Shown in pieces: positions 1-11,406 of a stretch of DNA of 64,000 bases. A program made the position numbers and the translations under genes. This DNA comes from Saprospiraceae bacterium (GTDB lineage Bacteria; Bacteroidota; Bacteroidia; Chitinophagales; Saprospiraceae). The notes under the pieces were generated by a model. It saw nothing but the letters and a program-made list of their open reading frames with translations, was not told where the DNA came from and ran no database searches. Positions within the stretch are counted from its first letter, which is position 1. Every line of letters begins with the position of its first letter. The DNA is taken from positions 242,501 through 306,500 of the forward strand of contig JADKBS010000005.1 of assembly GCA_016714985.1 (NCBI GenBank). Direction: 5' to 3'.

Positions 1-2795
<2,795 letters not shown>

Positions 2796-2941
2796 TTTTT
2801 AAAAAAGACAACTCTGACAGGCGTGCACGGCATTATATTGCCGCACGGCCCGGCGTCGGCGAAAGCGTAACCCTTCCGAAAGTTCGATCCGATCCCCGCC
2901 TTGTCGTGGAGCACTGCGCAGCGGTGCGCCACTAAAGATAT

Positions 2942-3053
2942 GTTGGTGGCTTTAGCGAGGGGGATCACCTCTTCCCATCCCGAACAGAGCAGTTAAGCCC
3001 CTCTGCGCCGATGGTACTTGCCCTAAAGGCCGGGAGAGTAGGTCGCCGCCAAC
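2942..3053 (+). rRNA. 5S ribosomal RNA
   Basis: A 112-base segment beginning gttggtggctttagcg and ending ggtcgccgccaac forms the closed 5S terminal helix. The conserved cccatcccgaacag and agttaagcc loops lie inside. It follows 23S by about 146 bases, as in a standard rRNA operon; the spacer shows no tRNA. Confidence 0.95.
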
Positions 3054-3070
3054 TTTTTTTTTCTTCTGCT

Positions 3071-3105
3071 CGAAGGCCCGACGGGATCATCCCGCCGGGC
3101 CTTCG
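3071..3105 (+). terminator. Hairpin ending the rRNA operon
   Basis: Arms at 3071-3086 and 3090-3105 pair over 16 bases with one mismatch around a three-base loop (gggatcatccc at the tip). The T-run lies before rather than after the stem, so termination strength is inferred from the GC-rich stem only. Confidence 0.65.
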
Positions 3106-3154
3106 GCGTTTGTTGATTTGCAAACTTTTCAGGATTGAAATCGTTTTCGAAAAG

Positions 3155-3625
3155 ATGAAAAAGGATACCAGCCTCATTTTGAAATCTGAGCTTTTTTGGT
3201 GGATAACCACACTCGTGGTTTTAGTGGCCGTGCTCTGGCCTATCTATTCCATTAATGTCCGTTTTCCTTTCCTTATCCCTAATGCTGTGTTCATCTTGGT
3301 ATTCATGACCTTCACTCGGTATATCTTCCTGCTGAAACAGACCCCCATTCGATACGCTCAATGGGCAAAAGTTGTCGTTTTTTTGGCCTGTATTCCCCTT
3401 GTTGTTTACCTAGTACAAGAGATTCACGCTTTCCAGGTTTTCGCAGATGAAACTGGCATTCAGTCTTTATTCCAGCGTTTGTCCGACATAGAGCAATCAA
3501 GGATGGTAGAATTTACAAAAACGGAAATGACCTTCTTCGGAGTAGGGAGTATTATTGCGACAGTATTGATGCCATTCCGAATGCTCATTTCGTTTTGGAG
3601 AACCCATAATCATGGCACAACTTGA
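3155..3625 (+). CDS. Small membrane protein of unknown function
   Basis: This 156-residue protein starts at the ATG opening MKKDTSLILK. An upstream in-frame extension is rejected because it would overlap the 5S gene. Hydrophobic stretches at about residues 14-30, 33-50, 65-80 and near 128-145 suggest four membrane segments, with a polar, helical region (QRLSDIEQSRMVEFTKTE) between the third and fourth. No family was recognised. It stands alone between the rRNA operon and a convergent lysoplasmalogenase gene, and no clear operon partner is visible. Confidence 0.65.
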   Translation: MKKDTSLILKSELFWWITTLVVLVAVLWPIYSINVRFPFLIPNAVFILVFMTFTRYIFLLKQTPIRYAQWAKVVVFLACIPLVVYLVQEIHAFQVFADETGIQSLFQRLSDIEQSRMVEFTKTEMTFFGVGSIIATVLMPFRMLISFWRTHNHGTT

Positions 3626-3723
3626 GGGAGCAACTAGCAAACCTTACATAATAGGCCTCTGACCCACAGAAAAACATTTTTTTTAGACGACGATTTATTG
3701 AGGTTCCCAGCAGTTTCAACAAG

Positions 3724-4449
3724 CTAAACAAATCGTTCACCAGCTTTTTTCATACCGCTTGTAAGTAGGAATTGGCCAGTCAAGTAGGTTGACATGATGA
3801 TGAGCCCAACGATTGATGGTGAAAGTCCGCTGTTTTTAAACTTGGTGAATGCTATGGTGAAATCCGACAATACAAATAGAACCGACCCAAGGAAAAGCGT
3901 TTGGGCAACGTATCGTGGAACCCTATTTCGCATATTGAAACAAAACGCCAGCATGGCAATTATCACAAAAGAATAGGCAACGACAGGTATTCTCAATGCA
4001 CCCAAATCAACCCAGAGATAAATCGTGACTATCATCCAAACTATGAGGAAAGGTATTGTAAGTAATGGATGTCGTGCGATAGGGCCACTCTTAAAGGAAG
4101 GGAAAAGGGAAAAGGCAAGTATATAGAATAGGTGGGCAATCAAAAAACTGCTTAGTCCCAGCATAAAAAACAATTCTCCTTTATTTTGCACAAACATCAA
4201 CAGGGTATCGCCCAAAATTGAAAAGCAAAGACCCATCAAAAACGCCTGGAAGAACTTGTTGTTCCTGACGTTTCTTGAGTATTGGTAGTACCAAGCTGCC
4301 AAAAAACTGACCAAAAGTGGCTTTGTTACGTAACCCAGCCAATCCAAGTGCAGTACTCCTGCAATTAAATTAAATGCAGCCAATATTGCGAAGCCAAGGA
4401 GCAGTTTATCCCCCTTCTTGTCGCTATGATTTATGGAAGCCTTTGACAT
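3724..4449 (-). CDS. Lysoplasmalogenase-like membrane protein (YhhN family)
   Basis: This 241-residue polytopic membrane protein has about eight hydrophobic segments. Family features of YhhN/TMEM86 proteins are seen: a KPLL motif followed by a helix (TKPLLVSFLAAWYY), then FSILGDTLLM and FMLGLSSFLIAHLFYI. Characterised members cleave the vinyl-ether bond of lysoplasmalogens, releasing an aldehyde and glycerophospho-base; that activity is inferred here from family membership only. The start lies 8 bases downstream of the batD stop on the same strand, so the two are probably co-transcribed. Confidence 0.8.
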   Translation of the reverse strand: MSKASINHSDKKGDKLLLGFAILAAFNLIAGVLHLDWLGYVTKPLLVSFLAAWYYQYSRNVRNNKFFQAFLMGLCFSILGDTLLMFVQNKGELFFMLGLSSFLIAHLFYILAFSLFPSFKSGPIARHPLLTIPFLIVWMIVTIYLWVDLGALRIPVVAYSFVIIAMLAFCFNMRNRVPRYVAQTLFLGSVLFVLSDFTIAFTKFKNSGLSPSIVGLIIMSTYLTGQFLLTSGMKKAGERFV

Positions 4450-4457
4450 TCAGATGA

Positions 4458-6228
4458 TTAGGAGTTAGGTCTTTGTATTTCGTTTTCGATATTGGAAATA
4501 ACATTGATTGCATTCTCATACATTGATTGCATGGACGATGAATTGCCCATTCCAGCAAACAATGCCACTTCACAAGTTTGAATGATTTTGACAAACTCAC
4601 CAATGTTAGCCTCGCCTATTTGTAGCGTAGACAATTTCTCACGGACGTTATCATTTGTCAATTGTGAAAGTGAAAGTCCCGTTTTATCACAAACATAGCC
4701 TATGTAGGCTTTCGATATCTCGTCGTAAAATGCCTTGCTGTTGCCTGCTTGTAATTGTTGGTTAGCCATAGCCAAACGCTTATGGGCCTCTTTTCCTGCC
4801 GATTTTGATTTAGAAATACTTGGGTCTATAGCTGCAAGTTCCTTCTGCTTCTTTTGCCTTGCAAGGATTACCAAGAAAACTGCGACAGGAACTAAGGCAA
4901 GCATATAGAATAGCCATGTGCCCAAAAAAATGAAACGCTGCTTTTCGAGCTTGGCAATAGATCGAATGGGTAAAATATCGTTGATTGACTGGCTTCCTTG
5001 TACTTGCGAAATCGACCTTGATTGCCCACTTCCTATTTTCACCGATAAGCTGAGTGCAGCAGTTGGAAAATTGGAATACTTTCCCGATTCCGCATCAAAA
5101 TAACCGATGCTTGGCCTAATGGTATAATCACCGGCATGTTTTGGCAAAATCAAATACTCAAACGTTTTTTCACTGACCACTTCCCCCCTTATCTCATCTG
5201 ATTTTTCATCCACTGTTTTCGGCTCATAGACTTCAAATGAATCTGAAAGCACCAGTGGGGGAGGCTGAACCCTTTTCACGTCCCCATTTCCTTTAACAAC
5301 CATCCGCAAGGTAACTGCATCATCGGTGGTAGCAGCCTTTCGGTCAATTCCCGCTTGAAATTCGTAATTACCAACGCAACACAAAACCTTCAGGAGCATC
5401 AACCGGTAAGGGCTTCACGTCAATCTCTATGGCGTCGGTAGTGAAATTTACTGACCGCACGTTCCTTTTAAAGAAAAAACCAGACCTCCCACCATCACCT
5501 TCCACTACTGCCAATTGCATTTTGAAGGGATCAATGGTCAACTTACCTGCTTGTTGGGGGAACAAAGCTATGCGCCTGAGCACCTTGGTAGCATACTGTT
5601 GACCATTTATGACCTCTTGAACTGTATTGGAATTGAACCTGCGCAGCTCAACCGCATAGAAACCATCGTAATTCGGGTCCTCAGGAATTTCGTAACCTTC
5701 AATTGCGACCTTTGTGAATAGCTTGAAGTCAAGCATAACTTGCTCGCCAACATATGCCGTTCTTTTATGGGGAATGATTTTGATGAAAAACTCTTCACCG
5801 TTTTTTGACTTTGACCTAATAGAACCTTTGACAACCTCCACCACGATAGGGGATGTCCTGAAAGCCTTGCCATTTACCTTCACAGCAGCACTTCCAATAG
5901 TGAATTTGCCAACTTTTGTAGGCTGCAGGGTAAACCCATAAGACATCTCTCGGGTGACGTGCCCATTGATGATTTGCATGCTCGAGGAAGTATTCGGCCC
6001 TGCCACAATATCAAAATCCTTGAAGCTAGGTGGGGCGAATTGAGAACCATTGGCATTTTTTAAGCTAAATGTAACCTCGAAATATCCATCGAGCGTAACC
6101 TGCCGGGCGTCAGTTCTCGCCTCAAAGACAATATCAGTTTGACCTGTGACCACACTAGCCACGAGTAAAAAGCCAAAGAGCGTAAAAGACTTTTTTAAAA
6201 TGTTTACAATCAATGCGTTATAATGCAC
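4458..6228 (-). CDS. batD: BatD family oxygen-tolerance protein, frameshifted
   Basis: Two overlapping frames together give about 590 residues, the usual BatD length. The first (6228 to about 5385) carries a signal segment (FTLFGFLLVASVVTGQTD) and beta-sandwich repeats with the family pattern KDFDIVAGPNTSSSMQIING. The second (about 5390 to 4458) resumes with VGNYEFQAGIDRKAATTDD, has a transmembrane helix (FLGTWLFYMLALVPVAVFLV) and a cytoplasmic helical tail. The PEGF end of the first joins directly to VGNYEF of the second, so one base is missing near 5376-5390. BatD is a periplasmic/inner-membrane member of Bat operons, but no moxR, batA, batB or batE lies nearby. The start appears to be GTG at 6228, as no in-frame ATG precedes the signal segment; a further upstream indel cannot be excluded. 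Confidence 0.8.
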
Positions 6229-6334
6229 TTTTATTCGGTTTGTGATTCAATTTTTATCGAAAACTTCCTTTACTCCACACAAAAAAACGACCTTTCCCAT
6301 CTAATCTGACAAATTGACCGCTTTTTGCCGATGG

Positions 6335-6342
6335 CAAAAATA
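6335..6342 (-). promoter_or_regulatory. Candidate -7 box TATTTTTG for batD
   Basis: Read on the minus strand this matches the Bacteroidota TAnnTTTG -7 consensus and lies about 107 bases upstream of the batD start. A clear -33 TTTG was not found, so the call rests on one box. Confidence 0.35.
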
Positions 6343-6365
6343 TTGATAAAAACGAGTGTTGAACT

Positions 6366-6959
6366 ATGTTTAAAAAATTCAGAAAAATGACCAGTAAAGA
6401 CAAGATTGCCGAACAGCAGCCCGATGAGGTATTGGAACAAACAGAGAACGGCACCGATAACTCCAACGAAGTTTCAGACAATGCTGAGGCTGAAGAGCAA
6501 GCTACTGATAATCAGTTAAATAGCGCAGGCCTTCAGCAACAGTTGGATGATATGAAGGACAAGTACATGCGCATGTTCGCTGAGTTCGACAATTATAAAA
6601 AACGATCGGTACGGGAGAAACTCGATTTTATGAAAACGGCCGCTCAGGACACTTTGTCATCTCTTTTGCCAGTTTTGGACGATTTTGACAGGGCCAAGAA
6701 ATTTGCCGAAGGCAAAGAAAATGCCTGGGATACCGGTGTTGACCTCGTTTACCAAAAACTTTATACTGTGCTGCGAAACAAGGGCCTTGAAGCGATGGAT
6801 TCCACTGGTTCAGATTTCGACGCTGAACTGCATGAGGCTATTACCGAAATACCTGCCCCTAATGATGATCTTAAAGGCAAGGTGGTGGACACCGTCGAAA
6901 AAGGCTACCGACTCAATGATAAAATCATCCGCCACGCCAAAGTAGTGGTGGGCAAATAA
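6366..6959 (+). CDS. grpE: GrpE nucleotide exchange factor
   Basis: This 197-residue protein releases ADP from DnaK. An acidic, low-complexity N-terminus (about residues 1-55) is followed by a long coiled coil with the family signature around MRMFAEFDNYKKRSVREK and LLPVLDDFDRAKKF, then the C-terminal beta domain with MDSTGSDFDAELHEAITEIP and GKVVDTVEKGYRLNDKIIRH. The second ATG at 6387 is an alternative start. dnaJ follows 104 bases downstream on the same strand, the usual grpE-dnaJ pairing; dnaK is not in the window. Confidence 0.96.
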   Translation: MFKKFRKMTSKDKIAEQQPDEVLEQTENGTDNSNEVSDNAEAEEQATDNQLNSAGLQQQLDDMKDKYMRMFAEFDNYKKRSVREKLDFMKTAAQDTLSSLLPVLDDFDRAKKFAEGKENAWDTGVDLVYQKLYTVLRNKGLEAMDSTGSDFDAELHEAITEIPAPNDDLKGKVVDTVEKGYRLNDKIIRHAKVVVGK

Positions 6960-6961
6960 AG

Positions 6962-7052
6962 GTGTTTGTGTATTTATGTGTTTAGGTGTGTTTGAAAAAC
7001 ACGGATTTACAATTGTTTACATAAACACACAAATACTATGGCACACAAACAC
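6962..7052 (+). repeat. Intergenic inverted repeat of short words between grpE and dnaJ
   Basis: The left arm (6962-6984, gtgtttgtgtatttatgtgt) is the reverse complement of the right arm (7022-7052). The inner 15 bases pair with one mismatch, and the outer 10 bases (gtgtttgtgt with acacaaacac) pair perfectly after a short bulge. The arms are built from variants of gtgttt/gtattt. It occupies most of the gap between two co-oriented chaperone genes. Confidence 0.8.
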
Positions 7053-7063
7053 AACAAGCTGAA

Positions 7064-8245
7064 ATGGCAAAAAGAGATTTTTACGAAGTGCTAGGCGTTG
7101 CCAAAAACGCTGACGCAGACACCATAAAAAAGGCCTATCGGAAAAAGGCCCTTGAATATCACCCCGACAGGAACCCAGGTGATAAAGCTGCCGAAGAAAA
7201 ATTCAAGGAGGCTGCCGAAGCGTATGAGATGCTGAGCAATGCCGACAAAAAGGCCCGATACGACCGCTATGGCCATGCAGGCGTTGACCCGAACATGGGT
7301 GGCGGTGGGTTCCGTGGCGGCCACGGCGGCATGACGATGGAAGATATTTTCTCGCAGTTCGGTGATATTTTCGGTGGCGGAGGTGGCGGTGGCAGTCCCT
7401 TCGATGAGTTCTTCAGGGGTGGCCAACGGGGCGGCGGCGGTCGCCCGCAGGGCCAGCGGGGAAGCAACCTTCGCATCAAGGTCAAGCTTACATTGGAAGA
7501 AATAGCGGCAGGGGTACACAAAAAAATCAAGGTGAACAAGCAGGTTCACTGCCAGACCTGCGGCGGCTCTGGCGCAAAGGACAAAAGCTCCGTACAAACC
7601 TGTGGCACTTGCCGTGGCTCTGGTTATGTGCGCCAAGTGCGCAGTACTTTCCTCGGCCAGATGCAGACGACCACTACTTGTCCTACTTGTCAAGGCTCTG
7701 GTGAAACCATCACCGCCAATTGCGTCTCCTGCAAGGGAGCCGGACTCGTATATGGCGAGGAGACCATTGATATAGACATCCCAGCTGGTGTGGCCGAAGG
7801 AATGCAACTTTCGCTCGGTGGCAAGGGCAATGCTGGTGCAAAAGGCGGCCCCAACGGTGATTTGCTCATAAATGTGGAAGAAGTGCAACATGAACACCTG
7901 CAACGGGATGGCCTCAACATAATCTACGACCTGCACATCAACTTTGCCGATGCTGCGCTTGGTACTTCCGTTGAAGTGCCGACCATTGAAGGGCCCGTGA
8001 AGATAAAGGTGCCCAATGGGACCCAAGCAGGCAAGATTTTCCGGTTGAAAGGCAAGGGCCTTCCTTCAGTGCAGAGCTATGAAAGAGGCGACCAACTCAT
8101 TCAGGTGAATGTTTGGACGCCAAAAAAACTCACGGACGAAGAACGCCGGATGTTGGAAAAAATGAAGGACATGCCAAATTTCAACCCAGCACCAGAAAAG
8201 GGGGAAAGAGGGTTCTTTGACAAAATGAAAGACTATTTTTCGTGA
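7064..8245 (+). CDS. dnaJ: Chaperone DnaJ (Hsp40)
   Basis: This is a 393-residue type I DnaJ, the co-chaperone that stimulates DnaK ATPase and delivers substrates. The J domain has HPD at residues 33-35. A Gly/Phe-rich linker (about 75-130) is unusually rich in GGGG runs. Four zinc-binding CxxCxGxG repeats follow (CQTCGGSG, CGTCRGSG, CPTCQGSG, CVSCKGAG). The C-terminal substrate-binding domain includes DLLINVEEVQHEHLQRDG and VPTIEGPVKIKVPNGTQ. Length and order are normal. It lies downstream of grpE, and a perfect hairpin at 8371 follows. Confidence 0.97.
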   Translation: MAKRDFYEVLGVAKNADADTIKKAYRKKALEYHPDRNPGDKAAEEKFKEAAEAYEMLSNADKKARYDRYGHAGVDPNMGGGGFRGGHGGMTMEDIFSQFGDIFGGGGGGGSPFDEFFRGGQRGGGGRPQGQRGSNLRIKVKLTLEEIAAGVHKKIKVNKQVHCQTCGGSGAKDKSSVQTCGTCRGSGYVRQVRSTFLGQMQTTTTCPTCQGSGETITANCVSCKGAGLVYGEETIDIDIPAGVAEGMQLSLGGKGNAGAKGGPNGDLLINVEEVQHEHLQRDGLNIIYDLHINFADAALGTSVEVPTIEGPVKIKVPNGTQAGKIFRLKGKGLPSVQSYERGDQLIQVNVWTPKKLTDEERRMLEKMKDMPNFNPAPEKGERGFFDKMKDYFS

Positions 8246-8370
8246 AAATATTTTCAGTGGACAAATGGCCAACCATATTTACTAAGGATGGCCCAATGGA
8301 GGCAGGGGGTACGATGTCCTTGGCATCAAGGTAGCTGTTACAACCTAAAGCTTATAAGATTGAAATGAAA

Positions 8371-8404
8371 AACGGCCAACTTGTGCGTCAAGTTGGCCGT
8401 TTTG
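8371..8404 (+). terminator. Intrinsic terminator after dnaJ
   Basis: A perfect 12-base stem (8371-8382 aacggccaactt with 8390-8401) has a 7-base loop and is followed by T residues. Placed 126 bases past the dnaJ stop. Confidence 0.75.
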
Positions 8405-8521
8405 TTTATTGGCCGTGCCTTTCTGTTCGTCGAAAAAATCCGATAAGTGCTGCTGTTCCACGTATTTTTGGTAACAAATCTGCTAATCCGTTGAAACCAC
8501 TAATTTTCAATCACCTTGACA

Positions 8522-10066
8522 ATGTTCTCATCCCTTTATCCTTTCGCATTCGTAGCCAGTGTTTCCACCCTGAGTGCATGGTTCTACTACCGAGAACTGG
8601 AAAGCCGCAGCGATTCGTTGCGCAAGCTGTTCCTGCTATTTTTTAGCCTCTTCATCGTAAGTTGGTTGATGGCGCAAGGGCAATGGGCCTACAAGTTCCC
8701 AAAATTACTGAGGGAATTGCTGCTCATGGGCGCTGTGCCCGTCGTCTTGAGCATGTTTAGGAAAAACAAATGGGCCTACCTCGTGGCATTGCTCGGAGTG
8801 CTCACGGGGCTTCGGTTTTTCTATTTTGAAAAACTGAAGAGCACCTTCCCACAGGCTGTTGTTGCAGAGCAAAAAGCGGCTGCCACACCCGCCCCGACTG
8901 GTCTTGACCCCAATGGTGAATTGATAATTGAAATCAAAGAGGGTTCACAAATCACTGATATTCAGGCATTTTTGAAAAAATATGGCCTCGTTGCCTTGCC
9001 AGCTTTCAAACCTGGTGATGCAGCGGCAACTGATCTGGACGACTACTTCGTGGTGGATGTGCCTGCCGTGCAGGATTTTCCGAAGGTAAAAAAAGAACTT
9101 GCCAACTTGGCCGCCGTGGAATGGTTGGAGGAAAACGAGCAAATGAACCTGTCTCCTATGGAGGTCGAACCCATGCGACCAACCCCCGGCGTGAACAAAA
9201 AATACGGCATCAACGACCCCGGCCTTGCCAATCTTTGGGGCTTTGAAGCCATGAAAGTGGACGAACTCTACGCCGTTTTGAAGGATAAGAAACCGAAGAA
9301 ACGTGCCCTCATTGCTATCTTGGACACAGGCGTAGATGCCAACCACGAGGATTTGAAGGCCAATTTTACATCTACTAAAAATGCTTACGACTCCGACCGG
9401 GCTGGTCACGGCACCCATTGCGCAGGCATCGCCGCAGCGGTAAGCAACAATGGGGTAGGGGTGGCCTCGTTCTCCCAAACCAATGATTTTGTGCAAGTTA
9501 CGAGCGTAAAAGTTCTTTCTGACGGGGGGAGCGGCACACAACAGAGCATCATCAACGGTATGCTCGAAGCTGCCGACCGGGGTGCCGATGTGCTTTCCCT
9601 TTCCCTCGGTGGCCTCAGTTCCGATAGCCGCCAGCGTGCCTACCAGAAAGCCCTTGAATACGCCAATAAGAAAGGCTGCATTGTCGTCGTCGCTGCGGGC
9701 AATTCCAACCGGAATGCCAAGGAATTCGTACCTGCAAACGTGGACGGCGTCATCACCGTTAGTGCAGTGGACACGCTTTTGGAACGTGCCTCTTTTTCCA
9801 ACATGGTATCTGATGTGAAAATGGGCGTTGCTGCACCTGGCGTTAGAATTTACTCGACTATGCCGGGCAGCAGCTATGCCGCCATGAACGGTACGAGCAT
9901 GGCTACCCCCTACGTTGCCGGGCTGTTGGGTTTGATGAAAAGCCTGAAACCGGACCTCACAACGAAGGAAGCCTACAAAATCCTGAACGAAACAGGTGCG
10001 GAAACGAAGAACACCAAGGAGACAGGGCGGTTGATTCAGCCCAGTGCTGCGGTCGCTAAATTATAG
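8522..10066 (+). CDS. Membrane-anchored S8 subtilisin-like serine protease
   Basis: This 514-residue protein is read from ATG at 8522 (a TTG six bases earlier is less likely). The N-terminus has three to four hydrophobic segments (residues about 3-20, 35-50, 60-77, 82-97), then a linker and an inhibitor-like propeptide (about 125-215, ending before VNKKYGINDPGLANLWGFEA). The S8 catalytic domain shows Asp268 (AILDTGVD), His299 (GHGTHCAGI) and Ser459 (GTSMATPY), with oxyanion Asn in VVAAGNSN. All catalytic residues are present, so an active protease is expected, probably facing the periplasm. The substrate is unknown. It stands alone and is convergent with serA across a perfect palindromic terminator. 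Confidence 0.9.
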   Translation: MFSSLYPFAFVASVSTLSAWFYYRELESRSDSLRKLFLLFFSLFIVSWLMAQGQWAYKFPKLLRELLLMGAVPVVLSMFRKNKWAYLVALLGVLTGLRFFYFEKLKSTFPQAVVAEQKAAATPAPTGLDPNGELIIEIKEGSQITDIQAFLKKYGLVALPAFKPGDAAATDLDDYFVVDVPAVQDFPKVKKELANLAAVEWLEENEQMNLSPMEVEPMRPTPGVNKKYGINDPGLANLWGFEAMKVDELYAVLKDKKPKKRALIAILDTGVDANHEDLKANFTSTKNAYDSDRAGHGTHCAGIAAAVSNNGVGVASFSQTNDFVQVTSVKVLSDGGSGTQQSIINGMLEAADRGADVLSLSLGGLSSDSRQRAYQKALEYANKKGCIVVVAAGNSNRNAKEFVPANVDGVITVSAVDTLLERASFSNMVSDVKMGVAAPGVRIYSTMPGSSYAAMNGTSMATPYVAGLLGLMKSLKPDLTTKEAYKILNETGAETKNTKETGRLIQPSAAVAKL

Positions 10067-10099
10067 TCCTAAGTTCCGGCCCCTTACAGGGTGACAGAA

Positions 10100-10245
10100 G
10101 GCAGCGGACAGTCAGTTGGACAGGTTTAGCAATGCCAAGCACAAAACAAACGTGGTAGCACTTTCAAAGTGCTACCACGTTTGTTTTTAGCAGTTCCTCG
10201 ACTAATAGACTGCAACCTGACTGCCCACTGCCGAACTGCCAACTC
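10100..10245. repeat. Short-word inverted repeat enclosing a terminator
   Basis: Left arm 10100-10124 (ggcagcggacagtcagttgg) and right arm 10210-10245 (with cctgactgcccactgcc) are degenerate reverse complements made of ggcag/gacag/cagtt words. Between them lies the perfect palindrome at 10143-10187. The element fills the gap between convergent genes. Confidence 0.65.
10143..10187. terminator. Bidirectional terminator, perfect 22-base palindrome
   Basis: Arms 10143-10164 and 10166-10187 are exact reverse complements around one base, with A-run on the left and T-run on the right, so it can end transcription from both the protease gene (+) and serA (-). Confidence 0.85.
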
Positions 10246-10249
10246 AATT

Positions 10250-11191
10250 TTAACCCAATTTCTCAATAATCTGCTCCGCCAATTCCATCCCAATCGCCGA
10301 CTGTGCCTCTTGGGTAGAGCCGCCAACGTGCGGTGAAACGGAGATGCGGGGATGGTTCAGTAGCTCAGGGCGAGGCGTGGGTTCACCGACGAAAACATCA
10401 AGACCAGCGCCGCCGATTCTGCCAGAGGCAAGACCAGCCAAAAGGGCGTCTTCGTCAATGGAGCCGCCACGGGCCGTGTTGACAAGGATGACACCGTTCT
10501 TCATTTTTGCGATTTCATCGGAGTTGATGATTGCTTGCTTACCGCCTACGTGAATCGTTATAAAGTCCGATTTGCGCAGCACTTCGTCCATAGCAGTGGT
10601 TTCTATATGGACATTCAGGCTCATTTCTGGGCTGTTGAACACCTTGATTTCGATATTTGCTTCGGCAACAAACGGGTCAGTGGCCAGCACGTTCATGCCA
10701 AGGCCAATGGCCATGCGTGCCACTTCTTGTCCGATGCGGCCAAAGCCTATGATGCCCATCGTTCGGCCCCGAAGCTGGATGCCAGCCGAGCAGGTCTTTT
10801 TCAGTTTCTCAAAATCCCCCGTGGCCATTTCACGTGTCGCCTGATTGACAAGGCGGGAGAGGCTGAAGGCATGGGTGAACACAAGTTCTGCCACGGCACG
10901 GCTGCTAGCCTTGGGCGTGTTGCAGACGTGGACGCCCTTGCTGCGGGCGTACTCGGCGTCCACATTGTCCAGCCCGACGCCGCCACGGGCGATGATTTTC
11001 AGGTTGGGGCAGGCATCAATCAGGTCTTGTCGCACCTTGGTGGCGCTGCGCACGATGATGACATCGTAGCCGGGCAGCACCTCGGCCAGTTTTTCCTGAG
11101 GAACTTTGTTGGTGTCAACTTCAAAGCCTGCTTCTTCGAGCAGCAGTTTGCCATCTGGATGGATGCCGTCGTTGGCGAGAATTTTAATCAT
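10250..11191 (-). CDS. serA: D-3-phosphoglycerate dehydrogenase, short form
   Basis: This 313-residue D-2-hydroxyacid dehydrogenase would oxidise 3-phosphoglycerate to 3-phosphohydroxypyruvate in serine synthesis. Seen: the substrate-domain pattern IIARGGVGLDNVD, the NAD-binding fingerprint MGIIGFGRIGQEVA, catalytic Arg in LVNTARGGSIDE, Glu in GLDVFVGEP and His in SPHVGGST. It lacks the C-terminal ACT or ASB regulatory domains of long SerA, which is common in Bacteroidota. Substrate choice within the 2-hydroxyacid dehydrogenase family is inferred. No serC lies next to it. Confidence 0.85.
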   Translation of the reverse strand: MIKILANDGIHPDGKLLLEEAGFEVDTNKVPQEKLAEVLPGYDVIIVRSATKVRQDLIDACPNLKIIARGGVGLDNVDAEYARSKGVHVCNTPKASSRAVAELVFTHAFSLSRLVNQATREMATGDFEKLKKTCSAGIQLRGRTMGIIGFGRIGQEVARMAIGLGMNVLATDPFVAEANIEIKVFNSPEMSLNVHIETTAMDEVLRKSDFITIHVGGKQAIINSDEIAKMKNGVILVNTARGGSIDEDALLAGLASGRIGGAGLDVFVGEPTPRPELLNHPRISVSPHVGGSTQEAQSAIGMELAEQIIEKLG

Positions 11192-11373
11192 TTTGGTAAA
11201 AATTTAGCGGTGTCTTTGGCTATTCGGTAGGTGAATTGGCCGCAAAATAAAGGATTTTCCAAGCAAAATTTAGTGAACAAAGTCACCATTGAGATTGCTT
11301 TAATTGTTGTTGCCAATGGCAAAAGCCAGTTTGTCCAAAACCTATGGAAGCCAGTTTCTTTGCACAAAGTTTA

Positions 11374-11381
11374 TAATTTTG
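11374..11381 (+). promoter_or_regulatory. Candidate -7 box TAATTTTG upstream of amidase gene
   Basis: Matches TAnnTTTG 25 bases before the first ATG at 11407. The nearest TTTG (11359-11362) is too close to be a normal -33 element. Confidence 0.35.
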
Positions 11382-11406
11382 GGGCGGGCGGTGGTTTCCG
11401 CTTTTT

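Noticed and set aside
3011..3154. Upstream extension of the membrane-protein gene
   Set aside because: It runs into the 5S rRNA and its terminator hairpin; the ATG at 3155 gives a sensible N-terminus.
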